The translations under genes were made by a program, and so were the position numbers. Below the pieces are notes generated by a model, which worked only from the letters and a program-made list of their open reading frames with translations, did not search any database and was not told where the DNA came from. This document shows, one piece after another, positions 54,083 through 62,159 of a stretch of 64,000 bases of DNA (the first letter of the stretch is position 1; each line of letters starts with the position of its first letter). Origin of the DNA: Dyella sp. GSA-30 (GTDB taxonomy: Bacteria; Pseudomonadota; Gammaproteobacteria; Xanthomonadales; Rhodanobacteraceae). The stretch lies in NCBI RefSeq assembly GCF_027924605.1, contig NZ_AP027042.1, positions 2,519,524 to 2,583,523 on the forward strand, given 5' to 3'.

Positions 54083-56737
54083 ATGCGTCGTAGTTACCTG
54101 GTTTCCGCGATAGTCCTGGCGCTTGCGGGCGCACCGTTATTTCCAGCAGTCGCCCAAGCGGCGACGCCGGTTGCCGCCGAGCAGGCCACCACGCAGTTGC
54201 CGCGCACCGTACGTCCCACGCACTATGACGTGGCCGTTACGCCGCATGCCGAAACGTTGAGTTTCGACGGCAAGGTGACGGTGACGGTGGACGTGCTGCA
54301 GCCCACGGCCAGCATTACCCTCAACGCGATCGACATGACGTTTTCGTCGGTGACGCTGACGCCGGTCAAAGGCAAGGCATTGGCGGCCCCCAAGGTCAGC
54401 ATCGACGCTGAAAACCAGACGGCGACCTTCACGTTTGCCAAGCCTGTGGCCAAGGGCGAATACCAGTTGGCGATGAACTACACCGGCAAGATCGGTACGC
54501 AGGCCAATGGTCTGTTCGCGCTCGACTACGACAACAAGGACGGCAAGAAGCGCGCGCTCTACACGCAGTTCGAAAATTCCGACGCGCGCCGTTTCATTCC
54601 GTCGTGGGATGAGCCCAACTACAAGGCGACCTTTGCGTTGCACGCGACCGTTCCGGCGACGCAGATGGCCGTAAGCAATATGCCGATCGCCAAGAAGACC
54701 GATGCGGGCAATGGGCTGGTCACGGTCGATTTCGCGCAGTCGCCCAAGATGTCGACCTATCTGCTGTTCTTCGGCCTTGGCGAGTTCGATCGTGCGACCG
54801 CCATGGCCGGCAAGACCGAAGTCGGTGTCATCACCCAGAAAGGTGCGTCGTCGCAGGCCGGCTTTGCGCTGGATTCGGCCAAGCTGATTCTGGCCGAATA
54901 CAACGATTATTTCGGCACGCCGTATCCGCTGCCCAAGCTCGACAACATCGCCGCGCCCGGTAGCAGCCAGTTCTTCAGCGCCATGGAAAACTGGGGTGCG
55001 ATCTTCACCTTTGAATATTCGATGCTGCTCGATCCGACCGTATCGACCCAGGCGGACAAGCAGGGCGTGTTCTCGGTCGAGGCGCATGAGATGGCGCACC
55101 AGTGGTTTGGCGACCTGGTGACCATGCGCTGGTGGGACAACCTGTGGCTCAACGAAGGTTTCGCTTCGTGGATGGAAGGCCGCACCACCGCCAAGCTCCA
55201 CCCGGAATGGAATACCGCGCTCGAAGCGGTCGGCGTGCGCGAGGCGGCGATGAATCGCGACGCGATCGCTACCACGCACCCGGTGGTGCAGCAGATCGAT
55301 ACCGTCGAGCAAGCCAGCCAGGCATTTGATGCGATCACCTACTCGAAGGGCGAGTCGGTCATCCGCATGCTCGAAGGTTATGTCGGCTCCGATGCCTGGC
55401 GCGATGGCGTACGCCGCTATATCAAGGCGCATGCCTACGGCAACACCGTATCCGATGATCTGTGGCGCGAAGTCGAGGCGGCTGCACCGGGCAAGCCGGT
55501 GACGCAGATCGCGCATGATTTCACCTTGCAGCCGGGCATCCCGATGATCAAGGTCGACTCGGTGCAATGCAACAATGGCAGGACCACGGTGAAGCTGACG
55601 CAGACCGAATTCACCCGCGACCGTCCGGACAAGAAACCGCTGTCCTGGCACGTACCGGTCATTGCCAAGACGCTGAGCGGCGAGCCAGCGCGTGCCCTGG
55701 TCGATGGTCATGCTACGTTGGAGGTGCCAGGTTGCGATCTGGTGATCGTCAACGCAGGGCAGAGCGGTTACTACCGTACGCTGTATGGCGCCTCGCAGTT
55801 CGATGCGATCAAGCACGCCTTCACTAAGCTCGCACCGATCGACCAGCTTGGCGTGATGGACGACACCTGGGCGCTGGGCATGGCCGGCTTGCAGCCGGCA
55901 TCCGATGTCCTCGATCTGGCGCAGGCCACACCGGTCACCGCCGATCCGCAAATCTGGGAGAACATCGCGGGCGACCTGTCGTCGCTGGATGGCTACTACC
56001 AGGGCGACGATGCGCGGCAGCAGACTTTCCGCAAGTTCGCTGTTGCGCGCCTGCAACCGGTGTTCGCACGCGTGGGTTGGGAAGCAAAGGCGGGTGAGCC
56101 CGATCCGGTAAAAGTTCTTCGTAACGATCTGATCGGCACGCTCGGCTCGCTGGGTGATCCGGCTGTGGTCAAGGAAGCGAATCGTCGCTTCAACGCGATG
56201 GACAAGGACCCGTCGCTCATGCCGGCCGCGCTGCGCAGGACCGTTCTTGGCGTGGTTGCCAGGAACGCGGACGCGGCTACCTGGGATCGCTTGCATGCGA
56301 TGGCACAGTCCGAGAAGACCCCGCTGGTCAAGGACCAGCTCTACGCGTTGCTGTCGGTTGCGCGTGACAAGGCACTGGCCCAGCGCGCACTGGATCTGGC
56401 GCTGACCGACGAACCGGGCGCAACCAACAGCAGCGGCATGATCGGTGCAGTAGCGGGCACGCATCCCGAGATGGCCTTCGATTTTGCCGTCGCGCACAAG
56501 GATCAGGTCGACAAGAAGGTCGATTCCACTTCTACGGCACGCTATTACCCTGCGCTCGCCACCCGTTCGCTGGATCCGGCCATGATCGACAAGGTCAAGG
56601 CGTTTGCCGACAAGTACATCGCTGCCAGTTCGCGTCGCAGTGCCGATACAACCGTTGCCAATATCCAGTACCGCATCAAGGTGCGCGACGAGCGTCTACC
56701 GGCTATCGATGCGTGGTTGAAAAAGCACGGTGCTTAA
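54083..56737 (+). CDS. Exported M1-family aminopeptidase
   Basis: An 884-residue zinc aminopeptidase with a signal peptide (MRRSYLVSAIVLALAGAPLF...; cleavage near AQA-AT). N-terminal beta-domain (VRPTHYDVAVTPHAETLSFD), substrate-recognition motif SAMENWGAIFTFEYS, zinc site HEMAHQWFGDLVTMRWW with the third ligand Glu in LWLNEGFASW, then a C-terminal ERAP1-like helical domain. Cleaves N-terminal residues from peptides in the periplasm. ATG 54083 follows AAGAGGGG and starts the signal peptide. It is divergent from the borosin methyltransferase with about 157 bases between them. Confidence 0.95.
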   Translation: MRRSYLVSAIVLALAGAPLFPAVAQAATPVAAEQATTQLPRTVRPTHYDVAVTPHAETLSFDGKVTVTVDVLQPTASITLNAIDMTFSSVTLTPVKGKALAAPKVSIDAENQTATFTFAKPVAKGEYQLAMNYTGKIGTQANGLFALDYDNKDGKKRALYTQFENSDARRFIPSWDEPNYKATFALHATVPATQMAVSNMPIAKKTDAGNGLVTVDFAQSPKMSTYLLFFGLGEFDRATAMAGKTEVGVITQKGASSQAGFALDSAKLILAEYNDYFGTPYPLPKLDNIAAPGSSQFFSAMENWGAIFTFEYSMLLDPTVSTQADKQGVFSVEAHEMAHQWFGDLVTMRWWDNLWLNEGFASWMEGRTTAKLHPEWNTALEAVGVREAAMNRDAIATTHPVVQQIDTVEQASQAFDAITYSKGESVIRMLEGYVGSDAWRDGVRRYIKAHAYGNTVSDDLWREVEAAAPGKPVTQIAHDFTLQPGIPMIKVDSVQCNNGRTTVKLTQTEFTRDRPDKKPLSWHVPVIAKTLSGEPARALVDGHATLEVPGCDLVIVNAGQSGYYRTLYGASQFDAIKHAFTKLAPIDQLGVMDDTWALGMAGLQPASDVLDLAQATPVTADPQIWENIAGDLSSLDGYYQGDDARQQTFRKFAVARLQPVFARVGWEAKAGEPDPVKVLRNDLIGTLGSLGDPAVVKEANRRFNAMDKDPSLMPAALRRTVLGVVARNADAATWDRLHAMAQSEKTPLVKDQLYALLSVARDKALAQRALDLALTDEPGATNSSGMIGAVAGTHPEMAFDFAVAHKDQVDKKVDSTSTARYYPALATRSLDPAMIDKVKAFADKYIAASSRRSADTTVANIQYRIKVRDERLPAIDAWLKKHGA

Positions 56738-56792
56738 CTTCATACCTCGGATTACGAAGAAAAACTGAGGTTGTTTTTAGCCGTTGAAAGAG

Positions 56793-56826
56793 AAATCGCC
56801 CCGATTGCTGTCGGGGCGATTTTTTT
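56793..56826 (+). terminator. Terminator after the M1 aminopeptidase gene
   Basis: AAATCGCCCCGA-TTGCTG-TCGGGGCGATTT followed by a run of T. A 12-base stem, about 55 bases after the stop and just before the convergent secreted-protein gene; likely bidirectional. Confidence 0.92.
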
Positions 56827-56837
56827 TGCGATCGTTC

Positions 56838-57845
56838 TCAGTACGAAAGCGTGGCGGTGGTAGCTGTTGTCTGCAGGCCGTAGTTGCACTGCGGAGTGAT
56901 ACCCGACGTATCCGAACCCTGCCACGGTGGATTCGATACGCGATTGTTGTTGCGGTCATAGACCTGGATATTGCTGAAGGTTATCGGGCCGCCCGGATAT
57001 TGATTGCATGTGGCGACGCTGTAGACCTCGAGCACGCCGCCGAATACCCAGGTGAGATCGGCATAGGGGTTGGTGGTCAGCGAGCTGGTCTGGCCGGTAG
57101 TCGTGTCGCGCGAATCGATGTTCCAGCTGGAGCACGCTACGCCGGGGCCGCAGTTCGAGTAGGTGTCGCCGACGACGACATCACCCGCGCGAGCCGAAAT
57201 CGGATCGCTGTGGAAGGTCGTGCCATCCACGCAGCAATTCCAGCTCGCCAAGGTCCAGGCCTTGTCGCCATAGCCGTTCCAGCCTAACACCGGTTGCAGG
57301 ATCGACTGCACGTTCGGTAGTTGCTCCAGGCCCGGGAAGAAGTAGATCACCTGGCTGCCGCGATTGGACGGCTGCGAGGGGACGGTCCATGTCGCTACGA
57401 TGCGGCCGATCGGGGTAGAGCTGGCGTAATTGGCAGCCTGTACCCAACCGCTTTGCTCGGGCGGTGGCGTGCGACGTTTGAGCGAACTCAGCGAGCGCTG
57501 TCCGTTGGCTTCGACACGGTCGCCTTGCAGGGTGAAATTGGGCTGCGTACATTGCGCGGGCTTTTCCAACGCACCGGTGGCACGCTGGATCATGCCATTG
57601 GCCTGAAGTTGATCGCCCTTGTGTACGGTTACTACACAGCTTGCCGAAAAATAGCCGTTGGGCGTGACGACATAATCGTCGGGTACGCCTTGAGGCTTTT
57701 GCGCTGCACTGAGCTGGCCCACCGTCGTCAATTGCGCGGCATCCGCCGCCTGTGCGTGTTCGCCGCCGAACACGGCCGAGCCTATGATGCACAGAGCGGC
57801 GAGCAGGTAGCTACCTGCTCTGAATCTCGAACTGAACTTCATCAT
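56838..57845 (-). CDS. Secreted protein of unknown function, possibly jelly-roll (eqolisin-like)
   Basis: A 335-residue protein with a signal peptide (cleavage near AQA-AD). The C-terminal ~210 residues form a beta-rich region: GWVQAANYASSTPIGRIVAT, WTVPSQPSN, FFPGLEQLPNVQSILQPVLGW, ISARAGDVVVGDTYS, with cysteine pairs (NCC, NCGPGVAC). The WTVP...AGD pattern recalls concanavalin-like secreted proteins such as G1 peptidases, but the catalytic Gln/Glu cannot be assigned with confidence. ATG 57845 (MMKFSSR) or 57842. It is followed by the shared terminator. Function unknown. Confidence 0.72.
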   Translation of the reverse strand: MMKFSSRFRAGSYLLAALCIIGSAVFGGEHAQAADAAQLTTVGQLSAAQKPQGVPDDYVVTPNGYFSASCVVTVHKGDQLQANGMIQRATGALEKPAQCTQPNFTLQGDRVEANGQRSLSSLKRRTPPPEQSGWVQAANYASSTPIGRIVATWTVPSQPSNRGSQVIYFFPGLEQLPNVQSILQPVLGWNGYGDKAWTLASWNCCVDGTTFHSDPISARAGDVVVGDTYSNCGPGVACSSWNIDSRDTTTGQTSSLTTNPYADLTWVFGGVLEVYSVATCNQYPGGPITFSNIQVYDRNNNRVSNPPWQGSDTSGITPQCNYGLQTTATTATLSY

Positions 57846-58082
57846 TGCTACGACTCCTTACAGAAAGGGAAGTCGTCCATGAAGCGCGCCGGCGATATGC
57901 GCAGCGCGTTACCCCTGTTCCGCCGGCGCGTGAACGCCGACGCCCCAATGTAGAAGCGGTAACGAATGTGAAAGTGTGACGGGGTATTTCAATCGAAATA
58001 AGTCGACGGAATGATGTCGATAATGTGCGCAAGAATGTGAAGTTTAGATTTTCTAATTAGAAATGGGAAAATCCATTCGATA
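57846..58082. other. AT-rich intergenic region upstream of the minus-strand secreted-protein gene
   Basis: No gene is visible. The 57990-58080 stretch is notably AT-rich for this genome (AATTAGAAAT, TTTAGATTTTCTAATT) and likely holds the promoter of the secreted-protein gene at 57845. The TTAGA...TCTAA segment near 58045-58060 is a small dyad. Confidence 0.5.
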
Positions 58083-58112
58083 AAAAAAAGCCCCGCAATG
58101 CGGGGCTTTTTT
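58083..58112 (-). terminator. Rho-independent terminator of gcvP
   Basis: AAAAAAGCCCCGCAATGCGGGGCTTTTTT, T-runs on both strands, about 20 bases after the gcvP stop. Confidence 0.93.
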
Positions 58113-58130
58113 CAGACGAGGTCGCTTATA

Positions 58131-61001
58131 TCAAGCTTCGGCTTCTTCCTTATAGGCATCCACCGGAATGCAGGCGCACATGATGTTCTTGTCGCCGTAA
58201 ACGTTATCTACACGGGCGACCGGCGACCAGTACTTCTGCAGTTTCAGGCTTGGCAGCGGGAAGGCGGCCAGCTCGCGCGGGTATGCATGGGTCCATTCGC
58301 TGGCGGTAACCATCGTGGCCGTATGCGGTGCGTTGCGCAGCGGGTTGTCTTCGCGATCCAGGTTGCCGTTTTCGATGGCGCGGATTTCGTCGCGGATCTG
58401 AATCATCGCGTCGATGAAGCGGTCGAGCTCGTGCTGCGATTCGCTTTCGGTCGGCTCGACCATCAAGGTGCCGGCCACCGGGAAGCTCAGTGTCGGTGCG
58501 TGGAAGCCGAAATCGATCAGGCGCTTGGCAACGTCCTCGGCGCTGATCCCGGTGGCGTCCTTGATCGGGCGCAGGTCGAGAATGCACTCGTGCGCTACCA
58601 GGCCGTTACGACCGGTGTAAAGCGTCTCGAAATGCGCTTCCAGGCGCTTGGCGATGTAGTTGGCGTTGAGCAGCGCGACCTGGGTCGCCTTGCGCAGGCC
58701 CTCGGTGCCCATCAACGTGATGTACATCCAGCTGATCGGCAGGATGCTGGCGCTACCGAAGCTGGCGGCGCTGACCATGCCGACATTGCCTTCGCCGCCG
58801 AGCGTACGCGGCAGGAACGGTGCCAGATGCGACTTCACCGCGCACGGGCCCACGCCCGGGCCACCACCGCCATGCGGAATGCAGAAGGTCTTGTGCAGGT
58901 TCAGATGCGAAACGTCCGAGCCCCACTTGCCGGGCTTGGCCACGCCGACCAGCGCATTCATGTTCGCGCCGTCGGTATAGACCTGACCACCATGCTGGTG
59001 AACGATGTCGCAGATCGCGACCACGTCTTCCTCGAACACGCCGTGCGTGGACGGGTAGGTGATCATCAACGCGGCGAGGCGGTCGGAATACTTCTCGGCC
59101 TTGGCGCGGATGTCATCGAGATCAACGTTGCCGTTGCTGTCGCACTTGGTCACCACCACCGTCATGCCGCACATCTGCGCGGAGGCCGGGTTGGTGCCGT
59201 GTGCCGATTCGGGGATCAGGCAGATATCGCGATGGCCTTCATTGCGCGAGCGATGATAGGCGCGAATCGCCAGCAGGCCGGCGTATTCCCCCTGCGCGCC
59301 GGAGTTCGGCTGCAGGCTGACTGCGTCGTAGCCGGTGCATTCGACCAGCATGGCTTCGAGCTCGTCGATCAGCTGCTGATAGCCCTGCGACTGGTTCGCC
59401 GGCGCCAGCGGATGGATATTGGCGAACTCCGGCCAGGTCACCGGGATCATCTCGGCGGTGGCGTTGAGCTTCATCGTGCACGAACCGAGCGGGATCATCG
59501 TGCGATCCAGCGCCAGGTCCTTGTCGGCCAGCGAGCGCAGATAGCGCAGCAATTCGTGTTCGCTGTGATGCGTGTTGAACACGGGGTGTTCGAGGAAGGC
59601 GTTCTGTCGGCGCAGCGCGGCGGGCAGGGCGTCCGGCGTGGCGGCATCGAGCGCATCGATATCGTCCAGCTTGGCACCGAAGATACCGGCCAGCGCAACC
59701 AGGTCGGCACGGGTCGCGGTTTCGTCCAGGCTGATGCCCAGGCTGCGCCCATCGATGGCACGCAGGTTGATACCGGCCGCCTGTGCCTTGGCGTGAATCG
59801 CCGCGGCGTCGACATCGACGATATGCAGCGTGTCGAAGAAATCGGGACCGACGGTGATGCCCTGCTTGCGCAACGCGGCGGCGAGGATCGCGCTCATGCG
59901 GTGCACGCGGTGCGCAATGCGACGCAGCCCGTCCGGGCCGTGATACACGGCGTACGTGCTGGCCATGACGGCGAGCAGCACCTGCGCGGTACAGATGTTC
60001 GACGTGGCCTTTTCGCGGCGGATGTGCTGTTCGCGAGTCTGCAAGGTGAGGCGGTATGCCGGCTTGCCTTCGGCATCGACCGAGACGCCGATCAGGCGGC
60101 CTGGCATCGAGCGCTTGTACGCATCGCGGCAGGCCAGATACGCAGCATGCGGGCCGCCGAAACCGAACGGCACGCCAAAACGCTGGCTGTTGCCGACCAC
60201 CATGTCCGCGCCCCAACTGCCCGGCGAGGCGATCAGGGTGAGCGCGAGCAGGTCGGTGGCAACGGCAACCAGACCGCCGCGTGCGTGCACGGCATCGGTC
60301 AGCGCCTTGTAGTCGTTGATCTGGCCGAAGGTATTGGGGTACTGCAGCAGCGCACCGAAGCTGTCGACGTTGAGCGCATCGCTGTCGTCGCCCACATGCA
60401 GCTCGATGCCGATGCCGTCAGCGCGCGTATGCAGCACCTCGAGCGTCTGCGGATGGACGTCCTTGGACACGAAGAACACGTTCGACTTCGACTTGGCCGA
60501 ACGCTTGGCCAGGGTCATCGCTTCGGCCGCGGCGGTGGCTTCGTCCAAGAGGGATGCATTGGCGATGTCCATGCCGGTGAGATCGGCGACCATCGTCTGG
60601 AAGTTGATCAGCGCTTCCATGCGACCCTGCGAGATCTCCGCCTGGTACGGCGTATAGGCCGTGTACCACGCCGGGTTCTCGAGGATATTGCGCAGGATGA
60701 CGTTCGGCGTCAGCGTGCCGTAGTAGCCCTGGCCGATAAAGCTGCGGAACACCTGGTTCTTGTCGGCGATCGCGCGGATCTTGGCCAGCGCCTGTTCTTC
60801 GGTGACCGACTGCGGCAACGCCAATGGCGCGGGCGACTTGATCTTGCCCGGCACGATCGCGTCGGTCATCGCATCGAGCGAGTCGTAGCCAACGGTGCGC
60901 AGCATCAGTGCGATCTCGGCATCGTTGGGGCCGATATGGCGTTCGATGAACGCGCCGTGGTGCTCGAGCTCACGCAGGGAAGGGGTGGAGTTCTGGCTCA
61001 T
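58131..61001 (-). CDS. gcvP: Glycine dehydrogenase (decarboxylating), P-protein
   Basis: A 956-residue single-chain P-protein of the glycine cleavage system. It decarboxylates glycine with PLP and passes the aminomethyl group to the H-protein. N-terminal inactive-like half ([36 protein letters not shown]) and C-terminal catalytic half with the PLP lysine in [20 protein letters not shown]. gcvT and gcvH are not adjacent. A tandem glycine riboswitch controls it. It fits the glycine yield of the Tdh/Kbl route elsewhere in the window. Confidence 0.98.
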   Translation of the reverse strand: MSQNSTPSLRELEHHGAFIERHIGPNDAEIALMLRTVGYDSLDAMTDAIVPGKIKSPAPLALPQSVTEEQALAKIRAIADKNQVFRSFIGQGYYGTLTPNVILRNILENPAWYTAYTPYQAEISQGRMEALINFQTMVADLTGMDIANASLLDEATAAAEAMTLAKRSAKSKSNVFFVSKDVHPQTLEVLHTRADGIGIELHVGDDSDALNVDSFGALLQYPNTFGQINDYKALTDAVHARGGLVAVATDLLALTLIASPGSWGADMVVGNSQRFGVPFGFGGPHAAYLACRDAYKRSMPGRLIGVSVDAEGKPAYRLTLQTREQHIRREKATSNICTAQVLLAVMASTYAVYHGPDGLRRIAHRVHRMSAILAAALRKQGITVGPDFFDTLHIVDVDAAAIHAKAQAAGINLRAIDGRSLGISLDETATRADLVALAGIFGAKLDDIDALDAATPDALPAALRRQNAFLEHPVFNTHHSEHELLRYLRSLADKDLALDRTMIPLGSCTMKLNATAEMIPVTWPEFANIHPLAPANQSQGYQQLIDELEAMLVECTGYDAVSLQPNSGAQGEYAGLLAIRAYHRSRNEGHRDICLIPESAHGTNPASAQMCGMTVVVTKCDSNGNVDLDDIRAKAEKYSDRLAALMITYPSTHGVFEEDVVAICDIVHQHGGQVYTDGANMNALVGVAKPGKWGSDVSHLNLHKTFCIPHGGGGPGVGPCAVKSHLAPFLPRTLGGEGNVGMVSAASFGSASILPISWMYITLMGTEGLRKATQVALLNANYIAKRLEAHFETLYTGRNGLVAHECILDLRPIKDATGISAEDVAKRLIDFGFHAPTLSFPVAGTLMVEPTESESQHELDRFIDAMIQIRDEIRAIENGNLDREDNPLRNAPHTATMVTASEWTHAYPRELAAFPLPSLKLQKYWSPVARVDNVYGDKNIMCACIPVDAYKEEAEA

Positions 61002-61049
61002 GAGGATTAGGGCATCCGAAAACAGCGCACGTGCCGTACGCGGGGCGCC

Positions 61050-61212
61050 CCTCTGTCCTTTTGCCTGAGAGTTTGGAAGCTCGCGCTTCGTGCCCCTTCG
61101 GCGCCGGATTCAACCGGTCTCTCCAGAGTGTTCGCGCGCGGTGGTATGGGAGCCTGAGCGATTACGGGCGTTGCGCCTTCGGCAGCGGGTCACCCCGCTT
61201 CTCCCACCGCGA
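61050..61212 (-). promoter_or_regulatory. Tandem glycine riboswitch (gcvT type)
   Basis: On the minus strand two aptamers follow each other. The first runs GGTGGGAGAAGCGGGGTGAC, GCCGAAGGCGCAAC, CTCAGGCTCCCATACCACC. The second runs CTGGAGAGACCGG, GGCGCCGAAGGGGCACG, CTCAGGCAAAAGGACAGAG. These are the conserved glycine-aptamer segments (GGAGAGAC, GCCGAAGG, CUCAGGCAAAAGGAC). The gene start is about 50 bases further on, leaving room for the expression platform. Confidence 0.95.
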
Positions 61213-61267
61213 GCTTGCGAAGGGCGGATTATAAGGCCTTGGGGCGTCCGGTGGGAGCGGCTGAAAG

Positions 61268-61414
61268 GGACCCTTGAAACCCTTCCTATCCGTCGTCCCG
61301 GCGAAGGCCGGGACCTGGCGCCTTACGCTGCAACGTGCTGAAGACGCTGGGCCCCGGCGTTCGCCGGGGCGACGATGAAAATTGAGGTTATTCGAGGCTC
61401 CCTGAAGTCGCTCG
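61268..61414. repeat. Composite extragenic repeat element, copy C (shortened)
   Basis: CCCTTCCTATCCGTCGTCCC and GGCGAAGGCCGGGACC pair with CCCCGGCGTTCGCCGGGGCG, followed by GATGAAAATTGAGGTTATTC and CCTGAAGTCGCTC. It matches copy B over most of its length, with the opening GAGCGACTTCAG end missing. An in-frame ATG of the downstream VOC gene (61375) falls inside this element, so that start is not used. Confidence 0.85.
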
Positions 61415-61470
61415 GCGCTGAGTTAAGGCTTTTGGTAGCCTCCAGATATCCCCATGAAGCGGCCCCGGCC

Positions 61471-61890
61471 ATGCCCAAACCCCCGTTCAGCATCGAGCAC
61501 ATCGACCACGTGGTTTTACGCGTGCGCGATGTAGCCAAGGTCCAGGCCTTCTACTGCGGGGTGCTCGGCTGCGCCGAGGAGCGGCGGCAGGACGAGATCG
61601 GCCTGGTGCAGCTGCGCGCCGGCCGTTCCTTGATCGATCTGGTAGCTATCGATAGCAAGCTTGGACGTCTAGGCGGCGCCGGGCCGGAAAGCGAAAAACA
61701 CAATATGGATCATCTGTGTTTAAGCGTGGATGGCTACGACGAAGCATCGATCGTTGCGCATCTGCAGGCGCACGGTGCGCGCGTCGGCGATATCGGTTCG
61801 CGCTATGGCGCACAGGGCGAAGGGCCGTCGATTTATACCTTCGACCCGGAAGGCAACATGGTCGAGCTCAAAGGCCCGCCGGCTGCATAA
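61471..61890 (+). CDS. VOC/glyoxalase-like metalloprotein
   Basis: A 139-residue vicinal-oxygen-chelate protein with paired beta-alpha-beta-beta-beta units: IEHIDHVVLRVRDVAKVQAF at the start, NMDHLCLSVDGYDEASIVAH in the second half and EGNMVELKGP at the end, giving the His/Glu metal ligands. Members include glyoxalases, dioxygenases and resistance proteins; the substrate is not evident. ATG 61471 is preferred because longer starts run through the composite repeat. A bidirectional terminator follows. Confidence 0.88.
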   Translation: MPKPPFSIEHIDHVVLRVRDVAKVQAFYCGVLGCAEERRQDEIGLVQLRAGRSLIDLVAIDSKLGRLGGAGPESEKHNMDHLCLSVDGYDEASIVAHLQAHGARVGDIGSRYGAQGEGPSIYTFDPEGNMVELKGPPAA

Positions 61891-61900
61891 ACCCCAAAAA

Positions 61901-61933
61901 CAACGAAGCCCGCATCGCTGCGGGCTTCGTTTA
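61901..61933. terminator. Bidirectional terminator between the VOC gene and tRNA-Leu
   Basis: AACGAAGCCCGCA-TCGC-TGCGGGCTTCGTTT, a 13-base stem. A T-run follows on the minus strand too (GTTGTTTTTGG), so it can end both the VOC gene and the convergent tRNA transcript. Confidence 0.9.
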
Positions 61934-61937
61934 CAAT

Positions 61938-62022
<85 letters not shown>

Positions 62023-62060
62023 AGGTGGTTCACAAGCCTTTCGGGCTGCGTGAGCCGCGT

Positions 62061-62089
62061 AGATTAGGTAGCGGCCCGGTTCTTGTCAA
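62061..62089 (-). promoter_or_regulatory. Sigma-70 promoter of tRNA-Leu
   Basis: On the minus strand, TTGACA (62084-62089), 17-base spacer, TAATCT (62061-62066), about 38 bases before the tRNA 5' end. Confidence 0.88.
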
Positions 62090-62159
62090 CTATTCTTTCA
62101 TTCTTTTTTCATTGCATGCTTCGTTTCCTACCGAAGCGTGCCCTATCCAAGGCGGATTA

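Noticed and set aside
54137-56497. 786-codon open frame on the minus strand
   Set aside because: Antisense to the M1 aminopeptidase, which has complete zinc and substrate motifs on the plus strand.
58098-61010. 970-codon open frame on the plus strand
   Set aside because: It is the antisense shadow of gcvP, caused by high GC and codon bias; it has repetitive Arg/Val/Asp/His-rich composition and no family motifs.
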